From JBFMFE01 sp040752295 (GTDB lineage: Bacteria > UBP15 > UBA6099 > JBFMBQ01), in NCBI GenBank assembly GCA_040752295.1, contig JBFMFE010000020.1:1-56110 (forward strand): a DNA stretch of 56,110 nucleotides, in the 5' to 3' direction. Below, piece by piece: positions 23,267 through 31,749 of this stretch. The position numbers and the translations under genes are program-made. The notes beneath the pieces are model-generated. The model did no database searches. It was not told the origin of the DNA and was given only the letters and a program-made list of their open reading frames with translations. Every line of letters starts with the position of its first letter. Position 1 is the stretch's first letter.

Positions 23267-24042
23267 TTTATAACACCCTCCCCGGGGCTGCTCGGGCGCG
23301 CGTAGTCCACCCTGGGTATTCTCCCCGCGAGGAAGCCGAGTCTGCCGGCTTCCACGCCGAGTTTGAAGCCGCGCGCCATCGCCACGGGGTCTTTCGCCCT
23401 TGCGATGGCGGTGTTGACGAGGACGGCGTCGGCGCCGAGTTCCATCGCCTGAGCGGCGTCGGAGGGGACGCCGAGTCCGGCGTCCACGACGATGGGAACG
23501 ACGCCGCCGAACCTTTTGACCATGAGGCGGATGAAGGAGAAATCAATGAAGCCCTGTCCGGAGCCGATGGGAGAGGCGAAGGGCATGACGGAGGCGGCGC
23601 CTGCGTCAATGAGTTTTCCCGCGATGACGGGGTCGCCGGACGTGTAGGGCATCACGGTGAAGCCGTCGTTGACGAGTATTTTCGTAGCTTCGATTGTCGC
23701 GACGACGTCCGGGAGGAGTGTTTCGGAGTCGTTGATGACTTCGAGCTTGACGAGGTCGGACAAGCCGGCGGCTTTTGCGACGTGCGCCACGCGGACCGCC
23801 TCGTCAACGGAGGCGCAGCCGGCGGTGTTGGGGAGTATCGTCACCTTGTCCCCGTCGAGATGGTCGAGGAGGGATTCCTCGTCCGGATTATCGAGGTTGA
23901 CGCGCCTGACGGCGACGGTGACGACCTGGGCGCCGGACGCCGCTATCGCGTCTTTCATGACGTTGAAGTTTTCGTATTTTCCGGTGCCGACCATGAGGCG
24001 GGAGTGGAAGGCGTATGAACCGATTCTGAGAGAGTCGTCCAT
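23263..24042 (-). CDS. thiG: thiazole synthase ThiG
   Basis: ThiG forms the thiazole phosphate ring of thiamin from deoxyxylulose phosphate, dehydroglycine and ThiS thiocarboxylate. This 259-residue TIM-barrel protein has SRLMVGTGKYEN, VTVAVRRVN, LPNTAGC, VKLEVINDSE with the Schiff-base lysine, and DAGLGVPSDAAQAMELGADAVL. It lies 18 bases after thiS and overlaps thiC by four bases. ThiH or ThiO, needed for dehydroglycine, and the ThiF adenylyltransferase are not in the window. Confidence 0.96.
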   Translation of the reverse strand: MDDSLRIGSYAFHSRLMVGTGKYENFNVMKDAIAASGAQVVTVAVRRVNLDNPDEESLLDHLDGDKVTILPNTAGCASVDEAVRVAHVAKAAGLSDLVKLEVINDSETLLPDVVATIEATKILVNDGFTVMPYTSGDPVIAGKLIDAGAASVMPFASPIGSGQGFIDFSFIRLMVKRFGGVVPIVVDAGLGVPSDAAQAMELGADAVLVNTAIARAKDPVAMARGFKLGVEAGRLGFLAGRIPRVDYARPSSPGEGVIK

Positions 24043-24060
24043 GAGATTTACCCCTTTCGT

Positions 24061-24267
24061 TCAGCCGCCGCCGACGAAGCGGACGAGTTCGAGTTCGTCC
24101 CTTTCCTTCAGCGTGACCGAGTCATAGTCGTCCTTTTTCAGGATTCTGCGGTTGTGTTCGACGACGGCGGTCTGGCGGCGGACGCCGAGGCGTTCGAGGA
24201 AGCGCCCGACGGTGATGCCGTCTTCGGTTCTGCGTTCCGCGCCGTTTACGAGGATGGTTATTTCCAT
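24061..24267 (-). CDS. thiS: sulfur carrier protein ThiS
   Basis: A 68-residue ubiquitin-fold sulfur carrier. It begins MEITILVNGAERR and ends VRFVGGG, the C-terminal diglycine being where thiocarboxylate forms. TAVVEHNRRIL in the middle matches the ThiS pattern AVelN..iv. The frame is open far upstream, but the ATG at 24267 follows the thiE stop by one base and gives a protein of normal size. It delivers sulfur to ThiG, encoded next. Confidence 0.92.
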   Translation of the reverse strand: MEITILVNGAERRTEDGITVGRFLERLGVRRQTAVVEHNRRILKKDDYDSVTLKERDELELVRFVGGG

Positions 24268-24268
24268 G

Positions 24269-25339
24269 TTAAAGTGGCGTGCGCCGGGCGGTTTTTTCAG
24301 CTCTCCGGAGTGTTTTTTCGAGGAACGCGCGCGGGTTTTCGGCGCGTTTGACGGCGGAGATGATCGCCGCGCCCGCCGCGCCCGCGCAGAAGACGTCCTC
24401 GACGTTGGCGTCGTTGACGCCGCCGATGGCGACGACCGGTACGGGGACCGCCCCGCACACGTCCGCGAGCGCGCGTACGCCGAGGGGTTTTTTGCCGGGT
24501 TTTGTGGGAGAGGGGAAGATGGGTCCGAGGGAGATGTAATCGGGTGCGGCTTTCGCCGCGGCGAGAGCCTGTGTGAGGGAGTGAGTTGAGACGCCGAAGA
24601 GGAGTTTTCCGCCGGAGATTTTCCGGGCGTTGCGGAGTGGGACGTCGCCGGCGCCGAGGTGGACACCGTGCGCGCCCGCGGCGAGGGCGATGTCGAGCCT
24701 GTCGTTGACGAAGGCGAGGGCGCCGAGTTTTCGCGCCGCCGCGGAGAGTCTTTTCGCGCAGTTGAGGACTCTGCGGTCCGTGGCGTTTTTTTCGCGCAGC
24801 TGGAGGAGAGCGGCGCCGCCGCGGATGAGGGATTCGACGCGCCGGTCGGAGTCGAGGTCTTCAACGGCGCCGATGACGCAGATGAAAGGCGGGTCGGGGA
24901 GGGAGGGGCGGTGTGCGCCGCCGGTCGAGACGGCGAGAACCGTTTTTTTCTCGAGGTCGTAGAGGGTGAACCTTGCGGCGGCGAATTTTTTCGAGCAGGA
25001 GGGCGAGAGGCAGTTCGCGGTTTCCTCGAGCACCCTGAGGGCTTCCTGAACGCGGTTGAAGTTGGCGGTGAGCAGGTCGGACGGTTTTTTTTTCGCGGAT
25101 GGGAGGGTTGTTCTTCCTGGGTCGGACACGGAATCGCGGGCTGAGAGCAGCGCGTTTTTGCCGCCCGGGAGCGAGGCGGGGGCGGCGCGCAGCAGGTGGC
25201 GCAGGCGCCTGAGTTCGGCTGAGAGCGCGCCGTCGCCGGAGGCGAACCTTGCGAGGTCTTCGATGACCCTGATTCCCTCGACGGCGCGGTTGAGGTTGGC
25301 GTCAATCACCCTGTATATGCGTGCGTCTGCCTGCTTCAT
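24269..25339 (-). CDS. thiE: ThiD2-ThiE fusion: HMP-P kinase-like domain and thiamin phosphate synthase
   Basis: Residues 1-130 match the N-terminal ThiD2-type domain: IYRVIDANLNRAVEGIRVIE, the R..RH loop, ANFNRVQEALRVLEE and LYDLEKK. This domain is proposed to replace ThiD as HMP-phosphate kinase. The C-terminal 200 residues are ThiE, joining HMP-PP and thiazole phosphate: LLQLREKNA, FVNDRLDIAL, GVHLGAGDVPL, GVSTHSL, YISLGPIFPSPTKP and AIGGV. I start at the ATG at 25339, because the frame upstream runs into the riboswitch and its terminator. A GGAA lies six bases upstream. Confidence 0.92.
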   Translation of the reverse strand: MKQADARIYRVIDANLNRAVEGIRVIEDLARFASGDGALSAELRRLRHLLRAAPASLPGGKNALLSARDSVSDPGRTTLPSAKKKPSDLLTANFNRVQEALRVLEETANCLSPSCSKKFAAARFTLYDLEKKTVLAVSTGGAHRPSLPDPPFICVIGAVEDLDSDRRVESLIRGGAALLQLREKNATDRRVLNCAKRLSAAARKLGALAFVNDRLDIALAAGAHGVHLGAGDVPLRNARKISGGKLLFGVSTHSLTQALAAAKAAPDYISLGPIFPSPTKPGKKPLGVRALADVCGAVPVPVVAIGGVNDANVEDVFCAGAAGAAIISAVKRAENPRAFLEKTLRRAEKTARRTPL

Positions 25340-25349
25340 CGGCGTTCCG

Positions 25350-25383
25350 AAAATCAAAGCCGCGCCCGGGGTGAGGGCACGGC
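25350..25383 (-). terminator. regulatory terminator of the TPP riboswitch
   Basis: On the minus strand GCCGTGCCC pairs with GGGCGCGGC (one G-U) and is followed by TTTGATTTT, just after the riboswitch and 10 bases before the thiE ATG. It is the likely expression platform: TPP binding would favour this hairpin and stop transcription. Confidence 0.75.
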
Positions 25384-25391
25384 TATCGAGG

Positions 25392-25480
25392 TTCACCGCT
25401 CTTCCTACGCCGGTATTACCCGGTTCAGGTTCGAGGGGTAGATTTCAGGTCTTCTCAGCCGTACGGCACCCCCGGCGGCT
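25392..25480 (-). promoter_or_regulatory. TPP riboswitch (THI element)
   Basis: On the minus strand the conserved parts appear in order: GGGGGTGCC, GGCTGAGA, ACCCCTCGAACCTGA and GGTAATACCGGCGTAGGAA, closed by CCGC/GCGG at the base. It senses thiamin pyrophosphate and controls the thiE-thiS-thiG-thiC operon. Confidence 0.96.
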
Positions 25481-25486
25481 AATTAC

Positions 25487-25515
25487 AATATAATCAATTT
25501 TGATGTGATTTTCAA
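25487..25515 (-). promoter_or_regulatory. promoter of the thiamin operon
   Basis: On the minus strand TTGAAA (25510-25515), 17 bases and TATATT (25487-25492). The predicted start near 25480 falls at the first base of the riboswitch. Confidence 0.75.
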
Positions 25516-25560
25516 CTTTTCTCTCCGCATAATTTATTCATTGCCGTATTATGCCCGACC

Positions 25561-25582
25561 GCATGAATTTTGCATGAATTTT
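25561..25582 (+). repeat. perfect 11-bp tandem duplication
   Basis: GCATGAATTTT occurs twice in a row in the AT-rich gap between the thiamin operon and the Fic gene. It is flanked by CCGAC and GTCGG, inverted with respect to each other. Confidence 0.6.
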
Positions 25583-25661
25583 GTCGGTGGGGTTAAATCA
25601 TAACTAGGCCGATGTTATAAAAGGTCTCCGCATTGCTTAAAAAGAATCACCTCCATATCTC

Positions 25662-25689
25662 TTGACAACGTCATTCACATGGTCATAAT
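25662..25689 (+). promoter_or_regulatory. promoter of the Fic gene
   Basis: TTGACA (25662-25667), 16 bases and CATAAT (25684-25689). The -10 box overlaps CATAATATG, a perfect 9-base palindrome, a possible operator for the winged-helix domain of the Fic protein. The operator role is inference. Confidence 0.5.
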
Positions 25690-25755
25690 ATGTGTCATGA
25701 TAAGCGCCAGAAATTTTAAATAATCGCAAAATACCTGTAACATAAAGGGTTTTTA

Positions 25756-26913
25756 ATGGGATCGGAAAGGACATATCTAAAGACAAATCCGTGGATAACT
25801 TTCGCGTTTGACATAGAGAAAGTAAGCCGCAGATCATGGATATTGCTGGGTGAGGCGGTGTCTAAATGTGAACACATTGCCGGCGTACCCCTTATGCCAA
25901 CTGTTGCGAGAAGAATGCATTCTTTGTATCTTGCGAAGGGGGCATTAGCTACGACGGCGATAGAGGGCAATACACTCACGGAGGAAGAAGCAATCGCCCA
26001 TGCGGAGGGCAAGCTTAAACTCCCGCCGTCGCGTGAATATCTGGCAAAAGAGTTAGACAACATCATAGATTCGTGCAACAAGATACAACAGGAGGTCGAG
26101 GGCTTCGGTGACGCGCTCATTTCCGTTGAAAAAATTCTTTCAATGAACAGGGATGTTTTGAGGGGGCTGCCAAATGCAGAAGAGATAAGCCCCGGCGAAT
26201 TCCGCCAGCACAACGTCACCGTTGGAAAATACAGATGCGCGCCCTGGCAAGATTGCAAGTATCTCACGCACAGGCTTGTTGAGTTTCTGAATGATTTCAA
26301 AGTAAGCGGGAAAGAGGCTCAAGTTTTTGCCATCATAAAGGCAACATTAGGGCATCTTTATCTTGTGTGGATTCACCCGTTTGCCGATGGCAATGGAAGA
26401 ACGGCAAGGCTTTTGGAGTTTTACATCTTGATGTCCGCCGGTTTTCCCGCCCCGGCGTGTCACTTGCTCAGCAACCACTACAATAAGACCAGAACGGAAT
26501 ATTATCGTCATCTTGATATTGCAAGCAAAACTGAAAACGGGGACGTTTTATTTCTTCAATATGCGGTTGAGGGGTTTGTTGACGGGCTCAAGGAACAGAT
26601 TGAATATATAAGAGAACAACAGTGGCAGGTATCCTGGACAAATTACGTACATGAGTTGTATAAAGGCAAAAAATCACCTGCGGAAACGCGCAAAAGAGAC
26701 TTGGCGCTGGTCCTGCCGCAAAACTATTTCGTTCCAATAGAAAAAATACCTGTTTTGACGCCTGAAATGGCAATTGCATATTCGGGAAAAACGAGAAGAA
26801 CCATAAAAAGAGATCTGGCGGCTTTGAACTCGAAGAATCTGATTGAGATAAAGCGGGGCGGGGTTCGTGCAAAGAAAGAAAATATCCTGGCGTTTCTACC
26901 CTGGCGCAGGTAG
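25756..26913 (+). CDS. Fic family protein with N-terminal inhibitory motif and C-terminal winged helix
   Basis: Fic enzymes transfer AMP or related groups to hydroxyls of target proteins. The 385-residue protein has the full core motif HPFADGNGRTAR, so it should be catalytically competent. TTAIEGN near residue 70 matches the [S/T]xxxE[G/N] inhibitory helix, placing it in class II, where the helix precedes the Fic domain in the same chain. The C-terminus (ALVLPQ... AYSGKTRRTIKRDLAAL) looks like a winged-helix DNA-binding domain, as in many bacterial stand-alone Fic proteins. Its DNA is clearly AT-richer than the flanking genes, suggesting horizontal acquisition. Target unknown; phage defence, toxin and stress roles are all possible. 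Confidence 0.9.
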   Translation: MGSERTYLKTNPWITFAFDIEKVSRRSWILLGEAVSKCEHIAGVPLMPTVARRMHSLYLAKGALATTAIEGNTLTEEEAIAHAEGKLKLPPSREYLAKELDNIIDSCNKIQQEVEGFGDALISVEKILSMNRDVLRGLPNAEEISPGEFRQHNVTVGKYRCAPWQDCKYLTHRLVEFLNDFKVSGKEAQVFAIIKATLGHLYLVWIHPFADGNGRTARLLEFYILMSAGFPAPACHLLSNHYNKTRTEYYRHLDIASKTENGDVLFLQYAVEGFVDGLKEQIEYIREQQWQVSWTNYVHELYKGKKSPAETRKRDLALVLPQNYFVPIEKIPVLTPEMAIAYSGKTRRTIKRDLAALNSKNLIEIKRGGVRAKKENILAFLPWRR

Positions 26914-27191
26914 GCGATCGGTTCAGACGATCATCATGGATTGTTCAAATTGGTCTTCTGCCGGCAGTTGGAATGAACGTACCGTCCGGTAGCGCGGGGA
27001 GCGTTTGCGAGCTGTATGATTCGGGGGGAAAACGGCATATGATTTTACCTGATCATGGCGCAGAAATTACGTAAAGGCCGGGCAGTGGCACGTGCGGGCA
27101 CACGGGCACGGGGGGCGCCGGCGGTTTCCGGGATAAGGCGCGGGTCGGGCGCGAGTCTGGTTGACGTGCGACACGGACGCGGGGCGTGGAC

Positions 27192-29426
27192 ATGAGGGTT
27201 CTTCTGATGGTTCCGGAGCTGAACGTGGGGGGGGTAGAGACCCACGTTTCGGCGCTCGCCGAGGGGATGCGGAGGCTGGGCAACGAGGTGTTGGTCATAT
27301 CGAACGGGGGGGCGCTTGTGCCGGAACTGGAGAGGCACGGCGTGGAGCACGCGGCGTATCCCGTTCACCGGAAAAGTCCGCTGACGATACGGGAGATGTC
27401 GGGCGAGGTTCGCCGTCTGGCGGAGGAGCGCGGGATTGACGTTGTGCACGCGCACTCGCGCGTGCCGGCGTGGATAGGGCATTTCGCCACGCGGGGCGCC
27501 GGGGCGAGTTTTGTGCTGACGGCTCACGCGCAGTACGCGCCGCACGTGGGGAGCCGCGTGATGGCGTGGGGGGACAGGATAATATGCGTGAGCAACGTGA
27601 TACGTGAGCACATAGTGAGCAGGCTGGGGGCGGCGCCGCTGAAGATAAGGGTGGTTTACAACGGCGTGGACATAAACGAGGTGAGGGAGGCGCTCGGGCG
27701 GGCGCGCGCGAGGGAGGCGATAAAGGAGGAGTTGGGGCATCCGCCGGGCGCGCCGCTGGTCGGTGTCATCAGCCGGCTGACGGCGACGAAGGGGCTGCGG
27801 TATTTTATCGAGGCGTTCCGTCTGCTGCGGGCGCGGAATCCGGAAGTGAGGGGCGTCATCGTGGGCGACGGTCCGCTTCGGCGCGAGCTTGGGGAGGCGG
27901 CGCAGGGCGCGGGGCTTGGGAAGGTTCTCACGTTCACGGGCGTGCGGATGGACATATACAACGTACTGAGCGCGCTGGACGTTTACGTTGTTTCGTCGGT
28001 TTCCGAGGGATTTCCGATGGGGTGCCTTGAGGCGCTGTCGTGCCGGGTGCCGATCGTCGCCACGCGGGTGGGCGGCATTCCGGAAATGCTGGAGGACGGC
28101 GGGACAGCGCTGCTGGTCGAGCCGCGGGACCCTGAGGGACTTGCCCGGCGGGTTGAAGAATTATTGAAGGACGGAGCGCTTAGGGAGCGGCTGAGCGGAG
28201 AGGGCTACAGGACCGTGCTGGAGCGTTTTTCGAAGGAGAAGATGCTGGAGTCCATACGCGAGGTGTACGCCGAGGCGGTCGAGGAGAAGAGAGCCGGGGG
28301 GAGGAAATATTACATACGTTCGCGGGCGGCGAGGCCGCGGATACTGCTCACGCTGCCCGAGCTGAACGTAGGGGGCGTGGAGACGCACGTGCTGGACCTG
28401 GCGGGGGGTCTGCGGAGTGGGGGGTTTCAGCCGCTCGTGGTGTCGTTCGGGGGTCAGCTGGTGGAGAAATTGGAGATGAGCCGCGTTGATCACATCAAGC
28501 TGCCCGTGCATTCGAAGTCGCCTGCGACGATTTTCCGTATGGCGGCGAAGATGAGGAAGGTGATTCGCGAGAACCGCGTTGACATGGTGCACGCGCACTC
28601 GCGCGTTCCGGCGTGGATATGCTACCTTGCGACGCGCGGGACGTCGCTGCCGTTTCTGACGACGGCGCACAGCACGTACAGCGTGCATCTGGGGAGCAGG
28701 GTGATGGTGTGGAGCGATTACACGCTGGCGGTGAGCGGTTACGTGCGGGATCACATGATACGGAACTTCGGGGCGGACCCGGAGAGGATCAGGGTGGTTC
28801 ACAACGGGGTATCGGCGTGCGGGGACGATGACACGCTGAGGCGGACGCGCGCGGAGTACAGGGGAGAGTGGGGTATAGATGAGGGCAGCCCGGTGGTCGG
28901 GATGGTGGCGTCACTGACGCCGAGGAAGGGGTACGGATATTTTCTTCAGGCGGCGGGGCGCATCGCGGAAGAGTTTTCCGGGGTCGTGTTTTTAGCGATT
29001 GGCGGCGGGGTGCAGATGGATGAACTTAAGGCGATGCGTTCGCAGATTGGGATACCGGAGGAGCGGTTCAGGTTTCTGGGTGTGAGGGGGGACGTGCGGA
29101 ACCTTCTGGCGGCGATGGACATATTCGTGTTGTCCTCGACGAGCGAGGGGCTGCCGTACGTGATATTAGAGGCGATGGCGATGGGGAAGCCGGTGGTTTC
29201 GAGCGGCGTGGGTGGGATACCGGAAGCGGTGACGAGCGGGAGGGAGGGGGTGCTCGTGGCGCCGGGAGACGTTGACGAGCTGACGCGCGCGTTAGCCTGG
29301 CTGTTGAGCGAGCCGCGGAGGCGCGTCGAGATGGGCGAGGCAGCGCGGAAGCGCGTGCGGGAGACGTTCACGGTGGAGCGAATGGTCGGGGAGACGGAAG
29401 AGGTGTACCGGCTGATGCTGTCATGA
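27192..29426 (+). CDS. tandem double GT4 glycosyltransferase
   Basis: A 744-residue protein made of two complete GT-B, family 4 glycosyltransferase units in tandem. PELNVGGVETHV occurs at residue 8 and again at residue 388; VHAHSRVPAW, HLGSRVMVW-like and VV.NGV blocks repeat in the same order. Each half keeps its own donor-binding E-x7-E (EGFPMGCLE and EGLPYVILE), so both may be active. A basic linker of about 20 residues joins them. Two linked transferases could build an alternating disaccharide or add two successive sugars to a lipid or polysaccharide. The ATG at 27192 starts MRVLLMVPELN; a GTG two codons earlier is possible. Substrate unknown. Confidence 0.9.
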   Translation: MRVLLMVPELNVGGVETHVSALAEGMRRLGNEVLVISNGGALVPELERHGVEHAAYPVHRKSPLTIREMSGEVRRLAEERGIDVVHAHSRVPAWIGHFATRGAGASFVLTAHAQYAPHVGSRVMAWGDRIICVSNVIREHIVSRLGAAPLKIRVVYNGVDINEVREALGRARAREAIKEELGHPPGAPLVGVISRLTATKGLRYFIEAFRLLRARNPEVRGVIVGDGPLRRELGEAAQGAGLGKVLTFTGVRMDIYNVLSALDVYVVSSVSEGFPMGCLEALSCRVPIVATRVGGIPEMLEDGGTALLVEPRDPEGLARRVEELLKDGALRERLSGEGYRTVLERFSKEKMLESIREVYAEAVEEKRAGGRKYYIRSRAARPRILLTLPELNVGGVETHVLDLAGGLRSGGFQPLVVSFGGQLVEKLEMSRVDHIKLPVHSKSPATIFRMAAKMRKVIRENRVDMVHAHSRVPAWICYLATRGTSLPFLTTAHSTYSVHLGSRVMVWSDYTLAVSGYVRDHMIRNFGADPERIRVVHNGVSACGDDDTLRRTRAEYRGEWGIDEGSPVVGMVASLTPRKGYGYFLQAAGRIAEEFSGVVFLAIGGGVQMDELKAMRSQIGIPEERFRFLGVRGDVRNLLAAMDIFVLSSTSEGLPYVILEAMAMGKPVVSSGVGGIPEAVTSGREGVLVAPGDVDELTRALAWLLSEPRRRVEMGEAARKRVRETFTVERMVGETEEVYRLMLS

Positions 29427-29439
29427 TAATGGGCGCGCG

Positions 29440-29457
29440 CGGCGTTCCCGCCGTTTT
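29440..29457 (+). terminator. possible weak terminator after the GT4 gene
   Basis: CGGCG-TTCC-CGCCG followed by four T, 13 bases after the stop codon. The stem is short and the T-run weak. Confidence 0.35.
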
Positions 29458-29525
29458 CAGCGCGGGGTTTTTCCCGGCATAAAGCAGGAGACATAAAAGG
29501 CGCGGACGCGCCGCGGGGCGCGATC

Positions 29526-29534
29526 TGTTATAAT
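29526..29534 (+). promoter_or_regulatory. extended -10 promoter
   Basis: TGTTATAAT (TGn plus a perfect TATAAT at 29529-29534), with no clear -35 hexamer. It lies 34 bases before the ATG of the LeuA-type domain gene and probably drives that gene cluster. Confidence 0.5.
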
Positions 29535-29568
29535 AGGCGGAAAAACAGCGGCGGCTGGTGAGCCGGGG

Positions 29569-30081
29569 ATGGGATTCGACAAGAAATTCTACATGAATAA
29601 TTTTTTCAAGCTTGAGCGTTACCGTGTGTCCGCGGACAAGTTCTCGGAGGATGCGCCCGAGGTGAACGAGGCGACGGTGAAGATATCGGTGCCGGCGAGG
29701 AACATACCGCGGGGGTTCGACGCGCGGTGTTTCGCGGTGTACCAGCCCGGGGACAGGAAATTCCGCGCGCTTTCCGCCACGTCGGGGGGAAACGGGACGG
29801 TGGACGCGCTCGACAGGGCGCTGCGGAAGCTGCTCGTTCCGATATACCCTTTTCTGAAAGACGTGCGGCTGATTAGATACGGAGTGCAGAACACGTCATT
29901 CAAGGCGGGGACGTCGTCGGAGGTGGAGGTTTTCATTCTTGCGACGAACGGGGAGGGGAAGTTGTACTATTCGGAAGTGTATTCGAAAAGCGTAATCGAG
30001 GCGTCGTTTCTTGCGCTCGCGAACATATACAACCGATATTTCCGGGATGACTACAACGTCCGGCGAAAGCCCGGGAAATAG
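29569..30081 (+). CDS. free-standing LeuA-type allosteric (dimerisation) domain protein
   Basis: A 170-residue protein resembling only the C-terminal regulatory domain of 2-isopropylmalate synthase and relatives (PF08502-like). SGGNGTVDALDRALRK, FLKDVRLIRYGVQ and a GT-containing turn before a hydrophobic strand (SEVEVFILAT) match the pattern GNGPVDAL / DVRL..Y.V / GT.A.V.V, and the IEASFLALANIYN end matches IEAS..AL. In LeuA and citramalate synthase this domain binds leucine or isoleucine and inhibits catalysis. Here there is no aldolase barrel before it. It could be a separate regulatory subunit or an amino-acid sensor; neither is shown by the sequence. Confidence 0.7.
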   Translation: MGFDKKFYMNNFFKLERYRVSADKFSEDAPEVNEATVKISVPARNIPRGFDARCFAVYQPGDRKFRALSATSGGNGTVDALDRALRKLLVPIYPFLKDVRLIRYGVQNTSFKAGTSSEVEVFILATNGEGKLYYSEVYSKSVIEASFLALANIYNRYFRDDYNVRRKPGK

Positions 30082-30219
30082 TTCCGGGGCGTTATCTGGA
30101 GAGAAGCGCAGCGGTCCGCCGCGTTTGGAGGGGAGCGGACTGCGCGGCGAGGCCGTACGCGGCGCGGGGTCGGCTTTCCGGTCGCGGGCGGTGAAAATCA
30201 GCGGATGGAGGTGGCGCAA

Positions 30220-31698
30220 ATGGGACGACCTGTGGTGATCGTCGGCGCGGCTGACGTAACGGAGGACTACAAGACGAGCGAGAAGGACGCGATGGAACTT
30301 GCGGCGGAGGCGGCGCTCAAGGCGGTGGAGGGGGCGGGGAAGGAGCCGGGGATACTGCGCGAGGCGGACGGGGTACTGACGATACCGCCGGGACACGTAA
30401 CGGTGGAGTACTCGATAGGGGTGTCGCAGAAACTTGGGATGGCGAACGAGACGTACTACAGCAGCACGAGCGGGGGTTCGAGTCCGGTCGAGCTTGTGAA
30501 CCTTGCGGCGAAGCTGATAGGTACGGGCTGGCACGAGTTTCTGGTCATCGCGTCGGGTGACAACATAGGTTCGCACCGCAGGACGAATTTCAACGTGTAC
30601 ATGTCGGCGATACAGCTTCTGTTCACGTCGTTATACACGAAGCGCGAAGCGGATCACGGATTGAACCTTCCGGCGCCGTCGTACGCGATGTACGGTATCG
30701 CGCACGCGGCGAAACGCGGGTACACGATCGAGGAGTTGCAGCGTGCGTACGCCGAGATGATCGCGGCGTTCAGCCGCGTGGCGTCGGGTTATCCGCCCGC
30801 GAAATCGAAGGAGGTGGTGACGGCGGAGGAGGTGTTGAAGTCGCCGCCGGTGGCGCTTCCGTTCACGATGCTGATGTGCGCGAACCCGCGCGTGGACCAG
30901 GGGAACGCGCTGCTGGTGATGAGCGAGGAGAAGGCGAAGGCGCTGGGGATCGGCGAGGAGAGATGGGTGTACGTGCACGGGGGCGGGGATTTCACGGACC
31001 ACAAGTCCACCGAGGACGAGAAGGAATTCGCGGAGATGCTGCCGGCGCGGATCGCGATTCTGCGGGCGCTTGCGCGCGCGGGGATCAGGCTCGAGCGGGT
31101 CGGCGACGAGATACGGCATTTTGACATATATTCGTGTTTCCCGTCGGTCGTGAATTACGTTACGGGCGCGCTGGGGATGGAGTTCAGGGATTACGAGAGG
31201 TTTACGCTCACAGGGGGTCTGCCGAGGCGGGGCGGGGCGGGTTCGCTGTACAGCATGTCTGCACTGGCGGCGATGTACGAGCGGCTCGCGAGGGACGGGG
31301 GGAAGGGACTGGTGTACGGGATAGGCGGGGCGTCGTCGGCGCACGGGGCGGTTGTGCTGGGGAAGGAGCGGCGCGACACGGTGGTCGGCGCGGCGTCTTC
31401 GCCCGAGCTTGCGGAGGCGATGAGGGCGCACGCGGCGGTTCCGAGGGCGACGCTCGACCCGAACCCTTCCGGGAGGGCGCGGATAGTGACGTACACGGTG
31501 ATCTACGAGAACCGGCTCCGGGGGAAGGACATCGAGCCGTACGCGGTGTGCATCGGGCGTGGGAGCGGGGGGCAGTTCACAGCGAACATTGATGGGGTCG
31601 AGCCGCGGGAGATTGCGGCGATGAAGCCGTCGGACGTCGTCGGGAGGGAGTGCCGGGTGGAGACAAGCGGGAAGGGGATCACGAGGATGTACTGGTAG
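30220..31698 (+). CDS. thiolase-like protein (SCP-x/TLP1 type)
   Basis: A 492-residue member of the thiolase superfamily of the thiolase-like protein type 1 kind, with an extra C-terminal beta domain (about residues 410-492: RARIVTYTVIYEN through RVETSGKGITRMYW). The N-terminus PVVIVGAADV and the block FDIYSCFPSVVNY are typical, as is TLTGGLPRRGG. SSTSGGSSPVELV stands where the catalytic cysteine loop of active thiolases would be, and I do not see a clear nucleophilic Cys there, so classical thiolase activity is doubtful. GGAGGTG lies seven bases before the ATG at 30220. It is followed by an SDR gene 51 bases downstream. Confidence 0.8.
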   Translation: MGRPVVIVGAADVTEDYKTSEKDAMELAAEAALKAVEGAGKEPGILREADGVLTIPPGHVTVEYSIGVSQKLGMANETYYSSTSGGSSPVELVNLAAKLIGTGWHEFLVIASGDNIGSHRRTNFNVYMSAIQLLFTSLYTKREADHGLNLPAPSYAMYGIAHAAKRGYTIEELQRAYAEMIAAFSRVASGYPPAKSKEVVTAEEVLKSPPVALPFTMLMCANPRVDQGNALLVMSEEKAKALGIGEERWVYVHGGGDFTDHKSTEDEKEFAEMLPARIAILRALARAGIRLERVGDEIRHFDIYSCFPSVVNYVTGALGMEFRDYERFTLTGGLPRRGGAGSLYSMSALAAMYERLARDGGKGLVYGIGGASSAHGAVVLGKERRDTVVGAASSPELAEAMRAHAAVPRATLDPNPSGRARIVTYTVIYENRLRGKDIEPYAVCIGRGSGGQFTANIDGVEPREIAAMKPSDVVGRECRVETSGKGITRMYW

Positions 31699-31749
31699 CG
31701 GGGCGATGCCGCCGGGCGGCGCGGACAAGAAGGGCGGAGGCGGACGACG

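Noticed and set aside
25340..25396. ThiE start at 25396
   Set aside because: The 19 extra codons lie in the riboswitch and terminator.
25637..25837. 66-codon minus-strand frame upstream of the Fic gene
   Set aside because: Overlaps the Fic start and promoter and has no ribosome-binding site or similarity.
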